A DNA stretch of 64,000 bases from Terriglobus saanensis SP1PR4. Lineage in GTDB: Bacteria > Acidobacteriota > Terriglobia > Terriglobales > Acidobacteriaceae. Below the pieces are notes generated by a model. It searched no databases and was not told the origin of the DNA. It worked only from the letters and a program-made list of their open reading frames with translations. This document shows positions 8,228 to 16,560 of this stretch, one piece after another; position 1 is the stretch's first letter, and every line of letters begins with the position of its first letter. Location of the stretch: NCBI RefSeq assembly GCF_000179915.2, contig NC_014963.1, positions 4,464,001-4,528,000 of the forward strand. The letters are read 5' to 3'. Made by a program: the position numbers and the translations under genes.

Positions 8228-9571
8228 CTAATCGCTCACTTCAGCCTCAACCGCAGTGAGAGGAAGGCTGTCCTCCCGCACATGCTCATGCTCTTCAATG
8301 TCGATGCGCGGGCCTCGCTTGAGGCCATAGAAGAGGTTATAGACCTGAGCGGCGAGCGAGGCCGCTGCGGACAAGCAGCCCATTTGAATGGCACGCATCG
8401 GGCTGGTGACGCCTACGAACACGATGAATCCAACCTGGGAGAGGGTGATGAGCACGATGTTTACGAAGGTGGTCTGCCAGAAGATCAAGCGTCGCGCCGA
8501 GATCACGGTCCAGGTCATTCCCATCAGGAAGCCGATGCATCCCTGCAGGACGATCCACACCACCTCAAGGCGAAGGTCTGCGTACTTCTTACCTAGGAGT
8601 TGAAGCAAGACACCAGGGAAAAGATAGGTGAAGCCAACGAAAGCCGCCGACCCGACCAGCACCATCCCCACAAGCGTGAAGTAACGCTTGACGACGTGGC
8701 TGCCATCATCCTTGGCGAACCACGGTTCAACGATGACGCCGTTGATGGAATTAAGAAGAGTGAAGATCTGTCCGATGCGTCCCAGAGCAGAGACCTGGGC
8801 GATGCCTTTGTTACTACCAAAAGTCGCGATCAGAAAGATGGAAATCTGGCCTTGCAAGGCAAAGAAAAGCAGCCCCGGAATGTTGGGCATCGCATAGCGC
8901 ACCATCTGTTTGGTGAACTTGGGGTTGACCTTGCTTGGCTCTTCGACAAGGTCGCGACACGCAGCGCGCAGAGAGACGCCAGTGAGCGCGATGCCCACTA
9001 CATTGACCCAGGCAGCGGAGACAGAGGTGATCCAGCCGAGTTCGAAGAGGATAAAGCAGGCGACGAGGCGAAAGAGCGCCGTGAGAATAAGGATGCGGTA
9101 GTACGTCGTCAGACGGCGGTGAATGATCAGCGGTGAAGTGTAGTACGACTGCAGCCCGGAAACATTTACCGACGCACAGATGGAGAGCAGAAGCAACACC
9201 TGCGTAGACACCGGCCAGTGCAGGTGCTTGGTCATGAAGTAGTAAAAGATGGAGACGGTCGGCAGGACAAAGACCATCATCTTGAAGCGCATCCGTCGGC
9301 CTGCACGGACGTAGTTGCCGATGATCGTCTTATCGTGAATGCGGTGCCCTACAAGCGCGACGATGGTGCCGGCAAAACCCAGGTCGAGGCCTGCGTTGAC
9401 CAGCATCTGAAAACCATAGACAAGACCGTACTGCGAGTACTCCGTAATGGGAAGCCAGCGCAGGATAAGCAGACCGCAAAGCAGGTTGAGCCCTTGCGCG
9501 GCGCCCTGGCCACCCATAAAGGTGAGGAGAATACGTACTCTACGCTGGAGATTTGGGGACATCCTCGCCAT
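8228..9571 (-). CDS. Polysaccharide flippase-like membrane protein (MOP/Wzx superfamily)
   Basis: A 447-residue polytopic membrane protein with roughly 12 hydrophobic segments (for example LLNLLCGLLILRWL and AMPNIPGLLFFALQGQISIF). It is laid out like oligosaccharide flippases that move lipid-linked repeat units across the inner membrane. The last 30 residues are a charged cytoplasmic tail. It is probably the first gene of the leftward cluster 6219-9571. The lack of a recognisable polymerase (Wzy) in view means it may serve a short glycan or lipid modification rather than a full capsule. Assignment rests on topology and a few family-like segments. Confidence 0.75.
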   Translation of the reverse strand: MARMSPNLQRRVRILLTFMGGQGAAQGLNLLCGLLILRWLPITEYSQYGLVYGFQMLVNAGLDLGFAGTIVALVGHRIHDKTIIGNYVRAGRRMRFKMMVFVLPTVSIFYYFMTKHLHWPVSTQVLLLLSICASVNVSGLQSYYTSPLIIHRRLTTYYRILILTALFRLVACFILFELGWITSVSAAWVNVVGIALTGVSLRAACRDLVEEPSKVNPKFTKQMVRYAMPNIPGLLFFALQGQISIFLIATFGSNKGIAQVSALGRIGQIFTLLNSINGVIVEPWFAKDDGSHVVKRYFTLVGMVLVGSAAFVGFTYLFPGVLLQLLGKKYADLRLEVVWIVLQGCIGFLMGMTWTVISARRLIFWQTTFVNIVLITLSQVGFIVFVGVTSPMRAIQMGCLSAAASLAAQVYNLFYGLKRGPRIDIEEHEHVREDSLPLTAVEAEVSD

Positions 9572-9712
9572 GAAACCGAGTATATCGAACGGATATCAGT
9601 CCATCCTGTCGAGACGGGGCTGCTTGCTCGGCGCACATTGACTTTCAAAACTTTCGATTTTTTTCTAACTGCTTGAGAGAGGGGATGGAATAAGCGTCAA
9701 CGGCCTGTGTCT

Positions 9713-9735
9713 CTTATAAGGACGACTTATAAGGA
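9713..9735 (+). repeat. Direct repeat of CTTATAAGGA ahead of the cupin gene
   Basis: CTTATAAGGA occurs at 9713-9722 and again at 9726-9735, 13 bp apart. Each copy contains the 8-bp palindrome CTTATAAG, and the second ends in the AAGGA ribosome site. Possibly an operator overlapping the translation start; possibly chance. Confidence 0.4.
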
Positions 9736-9741
9736 ATGAAT

Positions 9742-10209
9742 ATGACAGAAACCACCACCATCGCAAACGGCGCTCTTACTGATCCCTGGCTCCAGACGAG
9801 GCCTGGAGAGCTCTGCGCTATCCGTGTCGATTCTGCCGAAACCAACGGCACTTACTCCGTCGTGGAGATCGTCGCCAGCCCAGGAGACAGTACACCCATT
9901 CACGTCCATGCGCGTGAGGATGAGCACTTTGTCATCCTGGAAGGCACAGCGCGCATCGCCTACGGAGAAAAAACGTTCGATGCACCGACGGGTACCTCCA
10001 TCAGCCTGATGCGTGGCATCTCCCACGCGTGGGGAAATCCTTCTCCCGATTCCAAACTGCGCATGCTGGTCACCTGTACGCCGGGCGGCGCCGAAGAGGC
10101 GCTGCGCCTGATTGCCAAAGGTGGCGACATTGACCTGATGGCCATTGCAAAGAAGTCCGGTGTCGAGATCCTCGGTCCCCCTTTGCTCGGGATACCACCC
10201 GCGCAGTAA
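9742..10209 (+). CDS. Cupin domain protein (quercetinase-like fold)
   Basis: A 155-residue single-domain cupin. The metal-site motifs are clear: motif 1 HVHAREDEHFVILEG (HxH...E) and motif 2 GISHAWGNPSP containing the last His. Small cupins of this type are dioxygenases, isomerases or ligand sensors, and nothing here decides which. The ATG at 9742 has AAGGA six bases ahead; the in-frame ATG at 9736 abuts that site and is less likely. A strong terminator follows at 10247, so the gene is monocistronic. Confidence 0.85.
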   Translation: MTETTTIANGALTDPWLQTRPGELCAIRVDSAETNGTYSVVEIVASPGDSTPIHVHAREDEHFVILEGTARIAYGEKTFDAPTGTSISLMRGISHAWGNPSPDSKLRMLVTCTPGGAEEALRLIAKGGDIDLMAIAKKSGVEILGPPLLGIPPAQ

Positions 10210-10246
10210 GGCTTTGTTTTGAACGCGAATTACCCTGTTTCAAGCC

Positions 10247-10300
10247 GGTACGGATCCAGGTAGAGCCTCGGCTCACCTGGATCCGTACCAATTTTTTATT
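10247..10300 (+). terminator. Rho-independent terminator
   Basis: A 15-bp perfect outer stem (GGTACGGATCCAGGT with complement) and inner GAGCC/GGCTC pairs form a long hairpin, followed by ATTTTTTATT. Canonical intrinsic terminator for the cupin gene. Confidence 0.9.
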
Positions 10301-10303
10301 AAA

Positions 10304-10389
10304 GGGGCTAACCGGCGTTCAGCCGGATGGCAAACCTGACGCGATACCAAAGTAGGGTAGCCGCATCCCCCTTAAGGGACTATGGTCCC
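10304..10389 (+). ncRNA. Candidate structured leader RNA (unassigned)
   Basis: Between the terminator and the small ORF at 10392 lies a stretch with several nested pairings. GGCTA (10306-10310) can pair with TAGCC (10358-10362). CCGGC/GCCGG (10312-10326) forms a hairpin with loop GTTCA. GGGG (10304-10307) can pair with CCCC (10367-10370). GGGAC/GTCCC (10376-10389) forms a last hairpin touching the downstream start. Unpaired GGCAAACCTGACGC is purine/C-rich in a way seen in riboswitch cores, and GCAAACC occurs in class I c-di-GMP riboswitches, but the rest does not match that class. Identity is a guess. Confidence 0.4.
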
Positions 10390-10391
10390 GG

Positions 10392-10682
10392 GTGAAATGG
10401 TTTGAAGATTCAGGTGTCGGCCATCCAACTCATGCGAGCCTCCCCATGCAGGAATTCCTCCGTTTCACGCATCCCAAGTACGAACGAATGACCATAGACT
10501 CCATGCTGGCGAGCGGCTATAGCCCTTCGGCCTGTGGTCATATCAAAGAGCTTGAGGCAGAAGTCTGCACCTTAAGACAGATCGTCGCCGAACTTCTGGC
10601 CAAGAACCAGGAATTGAGAACGCATCCGTTCGCCTTTCCCTATGGAGCGCCGCCCTCTCCGGATCTATTGCGGAAGGTCTAG
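10392..10682 (+). CDS. Hypothetical small coiled-coil protein
   Basis: A 96-residue frame from GTG at 10392, directly after the candidate RNA hairpin; later ATGs at 10446 or 10488 would give shorter products. The middle contains a heptad-like helix (IKELEAEVCTLRQIVAELL, about residues 51-69), then a Pro-rich tail (FPYGAPPSP). The helix plus a short N-terminal part resembles small DNA-binding or oligomerisation modules, but no family is recognised. It converges with the cupin gene at 10696. Coding status is uncertain. Confidence 0.4.
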   Translation: MKWFEDSGVGHPTHASLPMQEFLRFTHPKYERMTIDSMLASGYSPSACGHIKELEAEVCTLRQIVAELLAKNQELRTHPFAFPYGAPPSPDLLRKV

Positions 10683-10695
10683 TCTTCCATCACTT

Positions 10696-11208
10696 TCACA
10701 AGGAAATCCCAATGGCAGCATTTTCTTCGGGGGAGCCCATCCAATAGTGACATTCCGCCGCGGCGGCGAAGAGGCGCTGCATCTCTTCAGGGGACGGGGG
10801 CACGGGTATCTGTTCAGGCTCGAAGGGCTTTGCCAGGTTCCGGAAGAAGTTATAAAGCTCCTCCTGCGTCGCCAGGATCGCCGTGACCGGCGTTGACGAT
10901 GTGTTCCGCAAAGCGTGCTTTACGTCCCCAGCAATCGCTACGGCTCCGCCACCTTGCGTCGTAGACCAACCCTTGGAAGGTCCACTGTCTTGATAAACAT
11001 CCAAGGCTCCCTCAAGAATGTAAAAAACTTCAGGATCAGGATGACTGTGAAGCGGGACGACGACGCCGGAACGAATGATTCCTTTGAAGAGGCTGATCTT
11101 ATGCCCCGTCTCATCTGGGGTCACCAGAAAATCGATCAGCACTCCAAACAGGTCAAAGGTTTGGGGTATGGACGATAGACTTGTATTACGTTGTTCGGTT
11201 GCGTGCAT
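10696..11208 (-). CDS. Cupin domain protein
   Basis: A 170-residue cupin with motif 1 PLHSHPDPEVFYILEG and motif 2 GDVKHALRNTSSTP, giving three His and one Glu metal ligands. An alpha-helical C-terminal extension of about 50 residues (NFFRNLAKPFEP...) follows the barrel. It is divergently transcribed from the AraC-type gene at 11334, across a 125-bp shared promoter region, so the AraC protein probably controls it. The ligand or reaction is unknown; related genes are often annotated as quercetin 2,3-dioxygenase-like. Confidence 0.83.
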   Translation of the reverse strand: MHATEQRNTSLSSIPQTFDLFGVLIDFLVTPDETGHKISLFKGIIRSGVVVPLHSHPDPEVFYILEGALDVYQDSGPSKGWSTTQGGGAVAIAGDVKHALRNTSSTPVTAILATQEELYNFFRNLAKPFEPEQIPVPPSPEEMQRLFAAAAECHYWMGSPEENAAIGISL

Positions 11209-11333
11209 GGCATCTTCTCTGCCGAAATCTCGGTCTCCTCTTTTCTATTGTTTCCAGACATAGAAGATGTGTCCCGAAGTCCGCACCTGTGTCCATATGT
11301 TCGGAAAACTCACTTCGGAGGTACCGAATAGTT

Positions 11334-12134
11334 ATGAGTGATGTAGTCAAAGTAGGTCTACTGCAGGGAACACCGACGCCGGATGCGATCGCTCACATCT
11401 TTCCGGTGCAGTATGTCGCAAAGGCCCTGACCGCAGGAAGTGCAGGGATTGGATTGAGTACGCGCGATCTGTCACGCCACCAATTCACACCGGGCGATAT
11501 CACGCTATGCCGGCGAGACACGAAAGAGCTGGTGCGCTGGAATGATCCGGTGGAAGTGCTGATGATCGAGGTACCGGACAATGCCTTGCGCTCCGCCGCG
11601 GAAGAGCTTGGCGCCGATAAGGTGGAGTTTCACGGCACTCCCTACCTGCAAGACCCGCGTGTCTCTGCGATCGTCACCGCGATTGAAGTGGAGAGCACGT
11701 TAGGAAATCCGTCAGGTCGCCTCTACATGGATTCTTTGGGTCAGGCGATTGCTTCAGCGATCACTCAGGTGTGCGGCGTGCTTCGCAGGCCGTTTCGGCA
11801 GGTCAAGGGTGGCCTGGCTCCTGCACAGTTGCGAAGGGTATCGGAGTATATCCAGGACAGACTGGCTCACGAGCTTACGCTCGTCGAACTTGCAAACGTT
11901 GCCGGGCTGAGCCGGGCTCATTTTTCTCAGATGTTCCATCGCTCAACAGGAATCCCGCCGCACAAGTTTGTTACAAATGCCCGGATCGCTCGTGCGAAGG
12001 AACTTTTACTGCAGCCCGAACTGCGTGTCATCGATGTAGCGATGGCGTGTGGTTTTCAAACATCGCAACACTTTGCGCGGGTCTTCAAGATGCTCTCCGG
12101 AACAACTCCAGTGCAGTTCCGAAGGGCCTGCTGA
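11334..12134 (+). CDS. AraC family transcriptional regulator
   Basis: A 266-residue regulator. The C-terminal 100 residues carry the double helix-turn-helix of the family: LTLVELANVAGLSRAHFSQM for the first HTH and RVIDVAMACGFQTSQHFARV for the second, ending GTTPVQFRR. The N-terminal 150 residues are a ligand-sensing domain rather than a recognisable cupin. The ATG at 11334 follows GGAGGT; the longer upstream frame has no family similarity. It probably regulates the divergent cupin gene at 10696-11208 and possibly itself. Confidence 0.9.
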   Translation: MSDVVKVGLLQGTPTPDAIAHIFPVQYVAKALTAGSAGIGLSTRDLSRHQFTPGDITLCRRDTKELVRWNDPVEVLMIEVPDNALRSAAEELGADKVEFHGTPYLQDPRVSAIVTAIEVESTLGNPSGRLYMDSLGQAIASAITQVCGVLRRPFRQVKGGLAPAQLRRVSEYIQDRLAHELTLVELANVAGLSRAHFSQMFHRSTGIPPHKFVTNARIARAKELLLQPELRVIDVAMACGFQTSQHFARVFKMLSGTTPVQFRRAC

Positions 12135-12144
12135 GGCTCACCTG

Positions 12145-12699
12145 CTATCCAATGGGACGAAGCACACGGCAGGGATTGCCTACTGCGAGAACGTCGTCTG
12201 GAATATCCCGCGTAACGACACTTCCCGCTCCAATCACTGCTCTTGACCCGATGGTGACTCCGGGGAGAATCAACGCACCCGAGCCCACCCAGACATCGGA
12301 ACCGATTGTGACAGGTGCGCCGTACTCTTGCTTTCGTCTCATCTCTGCATCGAGTGGGTGCAGAGGCGTCAGAATCTGTACGCCCGACCCGAACTGCGTA
12401 TAGTCGCCGATCTTCACCTTGCAGACATCCAGGACAGTGCAGTTGAAGTTGAAGAAAACGCGCTCTCCTAATTCAATGTTGGTTCCGTAGTCGCAGAAAA
12501 AGGGAGGTTGCAGCGATACTGTCTCGCCGCCCTTTCCGAAGATCTGTTTCAGGAGGTTGCGTCGAAGATCACGATCTGACTCTCGTGTGGCATTCAAGGT
12601 TTGGCAAAGATCGCGGGCGCGGTCTCTCGCCTGAAGCAGCTCAGGATCAGAGGCATCATAGAGTTCGCCTCCCAACATCTTTTCCCATTCCGTTTTCAT
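12145..12699 (-). CDS. Sugar O-acetyltransferase (maltose/NodL acetyltransferase family)
   Basis: A 184-residue hexapeptide-repeat acetyltransferase that transfers acetyl from acetyl-CoA to a sugar hydroxyl. The N-terminal EWEKMLGGELYDASDPEL segment is the typical maltose-transacetylase cap. LTPLHPLDAEMRR includes the catalytic His, and the C-terminus has VWVGSGALILPGVTIGSRAV plus the final NPCRVLRPI. Length and order match Maa/LacA/NodL proteins. It faces the AraC gene tail to tail. Confidence 0.9.
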   Translation of the reverse strand: MKTEWEKMLGGELYDASDPELLQARDRARDLCQTLNATRESDRDLRRNLLKQIFGKGGETVSLQPPFFCDYGTNIELGERVFFNFNCTVLDVCKVKIGDYTQFGSGVQILTPLHPLDAEMRRKQEYGAPVTIGSDVWVGSGALILPGVTIGSRAVIGAGSVVTRDIPDDVLAVGNPCRVLRPIG

Positions 12700-12984
12700 C
12701 TTCCTCCCAGACCTGCCCCACCATCTGTTTCGCGCCTGTGAATTGGAGGATACTGCTTAGTTGATGGACGTTGCTTTTGAGTCGCCAGGTTGGAGCGAAG
12801 CCAAGTCTAATGAATGCCTCGCTTGAATGGAGTGCGCCATCAAAGAAGATCCTTTTGCTCTAAAGGATCCTTACCGAAAAGCAGTGGAACGCCGGCCGCG
12901 CGCACGTCCAGAAGGGCCGCAGCTTACGGATCGTATACAGCGGAGAGCTGCAAAATTCCGTAAGGCCACGACGCACTTCTATCT

Positions 12985-13944
12985 TCAGAGATCCTTTAGA
13001 AAATTAATCAGCGCCGTACTCACTTCAGCAGGCTGTTCCTGCTGCGTCCAGTGACCACAATCCTTGAGGCATAGCTTTCCGCGCAGATCTAAGGCACGAT
13101 TCGAGAGACCCGCGATCGTTTTATCCATGCCGGGAAAACGGCCAACAACATCGCGGTCGCCATAAATATAGAGGGATGGAACAGTTATGTTTGCATTGGC
13201 AAACGGCGCAAGCAGTTCCCAATTTCTATCGATATTTCGATACCAGTTCAGAGCACCCGTAAAGCCGGTATTTGTAAATTGTTTTGTGAAGTGATCCAGA
13301 TCTTGCTCACTTAGCCATGAAGGAAGATTCATCGGCTTAGACATGCCATGTAGCAAACCGCGTGTGGAATCAACCATACCGATTCGATCTGACGGCTGAT
13401 CTTCGCCAAAGCCTGACCCGAAGATCGTATAAATAGATGCACGAACATCGCGTTCCAGCTCTGATTCGGCTATTCCGAGACTTTGAAAATAGAGGATATA
13501 CCAGATAAATTCGTCCATACGAGCCATTAAGCTTGTTGGCCGAACGGATGGACGAGGCAGGAGAGGCACACTGAGCCCAGCGACTGCACGAAACAAATCG
13601 GGTCTCATGATTGCTGCATTCCAGGCTACGGGAGCGCCCCAGTCATGTCCTACAATTACTGCCTGCTTCTCTCCAAGCGCATCAAGAAGGCCTACCATGT
13701 CACCGACAAGGTGAAGCAGAGTATAACTTTCAACCGCCTCTGGGCGATCGGTTTCCCCATAGCCTCGCATGTCCGGCGCAACAGCATGGAAGCCAGCTTC
13801 TGCAAGCGCTTTGAGTTGATGACGCCAGGAATACCAACCTTCCGGAAAGCCATGACAGAGCAAAACCAATGGACCTTTCCCTTGTTCGGCGATATGGATA
13901 CGAATTCCGTTGCTGTCAAGAGTCCGGTGATGGATATCAGTCAT
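12985..13944 (-). CDS. Alpha/beta hydrolase, epoxide hydrolase-like
   Basis: A 319-residue soluble alpha/beta hydrolase. The oxyanion motif HGFPEGWYSWR (31-41) and the nucleophile motif GHDWGAP with Asp101 are those of soluble epoxide hydrolases and related haloacid/haloalkane enzymes. A cap domain follows (about 135-235, with Tyr-containing segments such as GALNWYRN), and the acid and His come from YGDRDVV and DCGHWTQQE. The ATG at 13944 has AGAAGG upstream; the frame stays open for 16 more codons. Likely converts an epoxide to a diol. Confidence 0.9.
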   Translation of the reverse strand: MTDIHHRTLDSNGIRIHIAEQGKGPLVLLCHGFPEGWYSWRHQLKALAEAGFHAVAPDMRGYGETDRPEAVESYTLLHLVGDMVGLLDALGEKQAVIVGHDWGAPVAWNAAIMRPDLFRAVAGLSVPLLPRPSVRPTSLMARMDEFIWYILYFQSLGIAESELERDVRASIYTIFGSGFGEDQPSDRIGMVDSTRGLLHGMSKPMNLPSWLSEQDLDHFTKQFTNTGFTGALNWYRNIDRNWELLAPFANANITVPSLYIYGDRDVVGRFPGMDKTIAGLSNRALDLRGKLCLKDCGHWTQQEQPAEVSTALINFLKDL

Positions 13945-14303
13945 ATATATACCTTCTGAAGCGCATATCGAATGTGCTCGCGAGTTCTTCATTTGGCGAA
14001 ATTAATCGTACAGTCCGATAAAACACGTATGTGGTTGATTTATTCCATTTCACTCACATGAACGTGTGGTTCGTCACGGGACTGCAAGCATGGCCCACTA
14101 AGAATCGATCTCCTCACACCGACACCGTTTCAACGCGGATCGTCCTTCCTGGAATAGTCCGGAGCGTCAGGGGTTTATACCGATAGGGTTTGATTTGGTC
14201 TAGGGGAGCGACATTGAGTACGGGCAAATCTGCAAAGTCGCACCGGCTTCCTGCCGATCCATTGCATTCCCTGCAGAAACGCCACAACTCATTGAATCTA
14301 AAG

Positions 14304-14376
14304 TGGTGGCCAGAGACGGGATCGAACCGCCGACGCCGGCCTTTTCAGGGCTGCCGGACAATTCAGCTAAATGGCC
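14304..14376 (-). pseudogene. Degenerate tRNA-Phe-like sequence with CCA end
   Basis: Read on the minus strand, 73 nt resemble a tRNA. The T-arm (GGCGG TTCGATC CCGTC) is intact, there is an encoded CCA end, and the CTGAAAA loop has anticodon GAA (Phe). The 5' half is three bases short: acceptor positions 6-7 do not pair, and D-stem (GCTG/CAGC) and anticodon stem (CAGCC/GGCCG, one A-C mismatch) compete for the same bases. A good 3' half with a spoiled 5' half is what integration into a tRNA leaves behind. Probably not functional. Confidence 0.6.
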
Positions 14377-14420
14377 TGGAATCAGCGGATGTAATTGAAA
14401 ATAAAGATTTTATGCTCTAT

Positions 14421-14460
14421 CAAATTTAGGACCGTTTAGGACAAATTAGGCCCATTTGGG
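14421..14460 (+). repeat. Four tandem 10-bp repeats ending TTAGG/TTGGG
   Basis: CAAATTTAGG, ACCGTTTAGG, ACAAATTAGG and CCCATTTGGG follow head to tail with an exact 10-bp period, so the same face of the helix is presented four times. They lie 45 bp beyond the tRNA-like remnant and 300 bp before the DUF1016 gene. Such phased arrays suit cooperative protein binding, for example integrase arm sites or a regulator. Confidence 0.5.
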
Positions 14461-14466
14461 ACGCGC

Positions 14467-14487
14467 ATTGTTCGCGTATTGTTCGCG
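14467..14487 (+). repeat. Direct repeat of ATTGTTCGCG
   Basis: ATTGTTCGCG occurs at 14467-14476 and 14478-14487, an 11-bp period, immediately after the 10-bp array. Part of the same repeat-rich 70-bp block. Confidence 0.5.
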
Positions 14488-14759
14488 CGAATCGTGCGGA
14501 AGCGTGGATGACGAATCGATAAGAGAATTGCTCGGATTGTGCGGCGAGGAGATTACAAGGCTGTTATGAAAGATTCTGTGTACTGTTTTGGCCGGTCCAT
14601 GAATCCGGAGTGGACGCGCTACAACCGCCCTCCGCTGCTCCTATGTCTCGTCTTTGACACCAATTTGACACCAAGTCCTTGAGCTTTGGGCTGGGGTCGT
14701 GGCGGGCCAGCTCATCCCACTTCCTTCCGCAATGTAGAGCACGTAACCTTAGAGACGAC

Positions 14760-15848
14760 ATGGATAACCTGCAGTACGGCGAAATCCGTAACGACATCAT
14801 AGAGCTGCTACAGGCTTCGCGGGCCGCTTCGGCTCGGCGTGTGAATGCGCTAATGACTGCCACGTATTGGGAGATCGGACGGCGCATTGTGGAGTTTGAA
14901 CAGGAGGGACACGAGCGGGCGGAGTATGGGGAGGCCGTCATCAAGCAGCTTGCCAAAGACCTGGAGCCTCGTTTCGGGCGCGGATTTGGCTGGCGCAATC
15001 TCACGCAGATGCGAGCTTTCTTCGTCACATGGCCTCCCTCGAAGATTTTGCAGACACCGTCTGCAAAATCCATTCCGCTTGACGATCTGGCTAAACAATT
15101 CCTTTTGCCTTGGTCGGCATACGTCCGCTTGCTCTCGGTCAAGCGGCCTGAAGCCCGCACGTTTTACGAGAAGGAGGCTCTGCGTTCCGGCTGGTCGGTT
15201 CGCCAACTCGACCGCCAGATCGGTAGCCAGTTTTACGAGCGTATCGCGCTCTCCCGCAACAAGGCCGCCATGCTTGAGAAGGCGAATATTACCGAATCCG
15301 GCGATGCCATCACGCCAGAGGAAGCCATCAAGGACCCATTCGTTCTGGAATTCCTCGGCCTTAAGGACGAGTATTCCGAATCCGAGCTTGAAGAGGGCCT
15401 TGTTCAACATCTCACCGATTTCCTGCTGGAACTGGGCGATGACTTCGCGTTTCTTGGAAGACAGAAGAGGCTCCGTATTGATGACACTTGGTTCCGCGTC
15501 GATCTGCTCTTCTTCCATCGCCGGCTGCGCTGCTTGGTAGTCATCGACCTCAAGGTGGGGAAATTCGGTTACGCAGACGCCGGACAAATGCACCTGTATC
15601 TCAACTACGCTCGCGAACACTGGATGAAAGAGGGAGAGAACCCCCCGGTTGGCCTGATTCTCTGCGCAGAAAAGGGCACTGCGGAAGCTCACTATGCTCT
15701 GGACAACCTGCCCAATAGAGTGCTCGCTGCTGAATATCAGATGGTACTTCCTGATGAAAAGATGATTGCGGACGAGTTGCAGCGCTCCCGAGCGCAATTC
15801 GAAAAGAGAGTTCTTGGCACAGCGCAGTTGGACGAATTGAAGTCCTAA
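14760..15848 (+). CDS. DUF1016 / PDDEXK nuclease domain protein (YhcG type)
   Basis: A 362-residue protein with an N-terminal helical DUF1016-N domain (TATYWEIGRRIVEFEQEG, then AEYGEAVIKQLAKDL) and a C-terminal PD-(D/E)XK nuclease fold. The catalytic motif is visible as FRVDLLFFHRRLRCLVVIDLK, with the Asp and the D-x-K pair about 17 residues apart. Members occur in accessory regions with restriction-modification and defence genes and are thought to act on DNA. The ATG at 14760 starts the recognisable domain. It stands alone next to a tRNA-like remnant and tandem repeats, so it is probably cargo of an old mobile element. Confidence 0.92.
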   Translation: MDNLQYGEIRNDIIELLQASRAASARRVNALMTATYWEIGRRIVEFEQEGHERAEYGEAVIKQLAKDLEPRFGRGFGWRNLTQMRAFFVTWPPSKILQTPSAKSIPLDDLAKQFLLPWSAYVRLLSVKRPEARTFYEKEALRSGWSVRQLDRQIGSQFYERIALSRNKAAMLEKANITESGDAITPEEAIKDPFVLEFLGLKDEYSESELEEGLVQHLTDFLLELGDDFAFLGRQKRLRIDDTWFRVDLLFFHRRLRCLVVIDLKVGKFGYADAGQMHLYLNYAREHWMKEGENPPVGLILCAEKGTAEAHYALDNLPNRVLAAEYQMVLPDEKMIADELQRSRAQFEKRVLGTAQLDELKS

Positions 15849-15913
15849 CAATCAACAATGAGTACCCGTAGGAGCTCTGTCCAGTGGTCGGCAGATCTTG
15901 GAGAGTTGTCAAC

Positions 15914-16351
15914 TCACTCGGATTGGGTCTCTGAGAAGGGCATCTTTGACAGTTCATCTGAATCGTAGAGCGTGCCCCATTCCGCAAGGTGATCTAACAG
16001 CGTGATGAGGGGTTCTTGCATTGCATCTGCGAGTTCGTATTCGACGTGTAGTACAGAACTGCTCAGGTCTCGTCGAAAGATGACTCGCGCAGCTTCAAGG
16101 GATCGCAGACTCGCCGTAAGCGCTTTCTTGGATGCTGATGGTATCGCACGTTTAAGTTCACTGAGGCGCACCGGACGTGTTCGCATCGCACAGAGGATCT
16201 GAACCGTCCATTTTCCTTGCAACAGCTCGATTACCCGCGAAACATGTCCCGTGTAAGAGGCATCCATTGGGTTTAGCCGTGCCGGAATCCTGCGCTTTCG
16301 TTCTTCCCTCAACTCGCTTTGCAAATTGAAACGGTATGTTTTGGGCCGCAT
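15914..16351 (-). CDS. HxlR/MarR-like winged-helix regulator
   Basis: A 145-residue regulator of the HxlR group. Its core LLQGKWTVQILCAMRTRPVRL corresponds to the conserved GgKWtllIL...G..rF segment, followed by the recognition helix region SASKKALTASLRSLEAARVI and the wing VLHVEYELAD. An in-frame Met at residue 29 could be the start, but AGGAAGAAG precedes the first ATG. It lacks the sensory Cys near the N-terminus that defines HypR/HxlR redox sensors. It probably regulates a neighbour such as the reductase at 16561. Confidence 0.85.
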   Translation of the reverse strand: MRPKTYRFNLQSELREERKRRIPARLNPMDASYTGHVSRVIELLQGKWTVQILCAMRTRPVRLSELKRAIPSASKKALTASLRSLEAARVIFRRDLSSSVLHVEYELADAMQEPLITLLDHLAEWGTLYDSDELSKMPFSETQSE

Positions 16352-16560
16352 GCGAAGCTTCTTCCTGCCGCTTAATCGGTCTGCGGAGTCGCGTCTAGGT
16401 ACACCCGAGGTGCGGCCCCTTTGTGTGGATGTTAGGCCGCGTCCATTTTGAACCTAATCCCTGCCTTCACAGCCTTTAGCTTGCAATGCCTTGTTCTGTT
16501 CAAGGCGTCCGTTAAAGAGAGATTGAAACAATCGGCACCTCCCACCGGATGCTGCATGGA

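Noticed and set aside
14304-14376. Functional tRNA-Phe gene
   Set aside because: Three bases short, with a broken acceptor stem and conflicting D and anticodon stems, so it is called a remnant.
14850-15851. 333-codon frame opposite the DUF1016 gene
   Set aside because: Shadow of the nuclease gene; composition typical of reverse frames and no motif.
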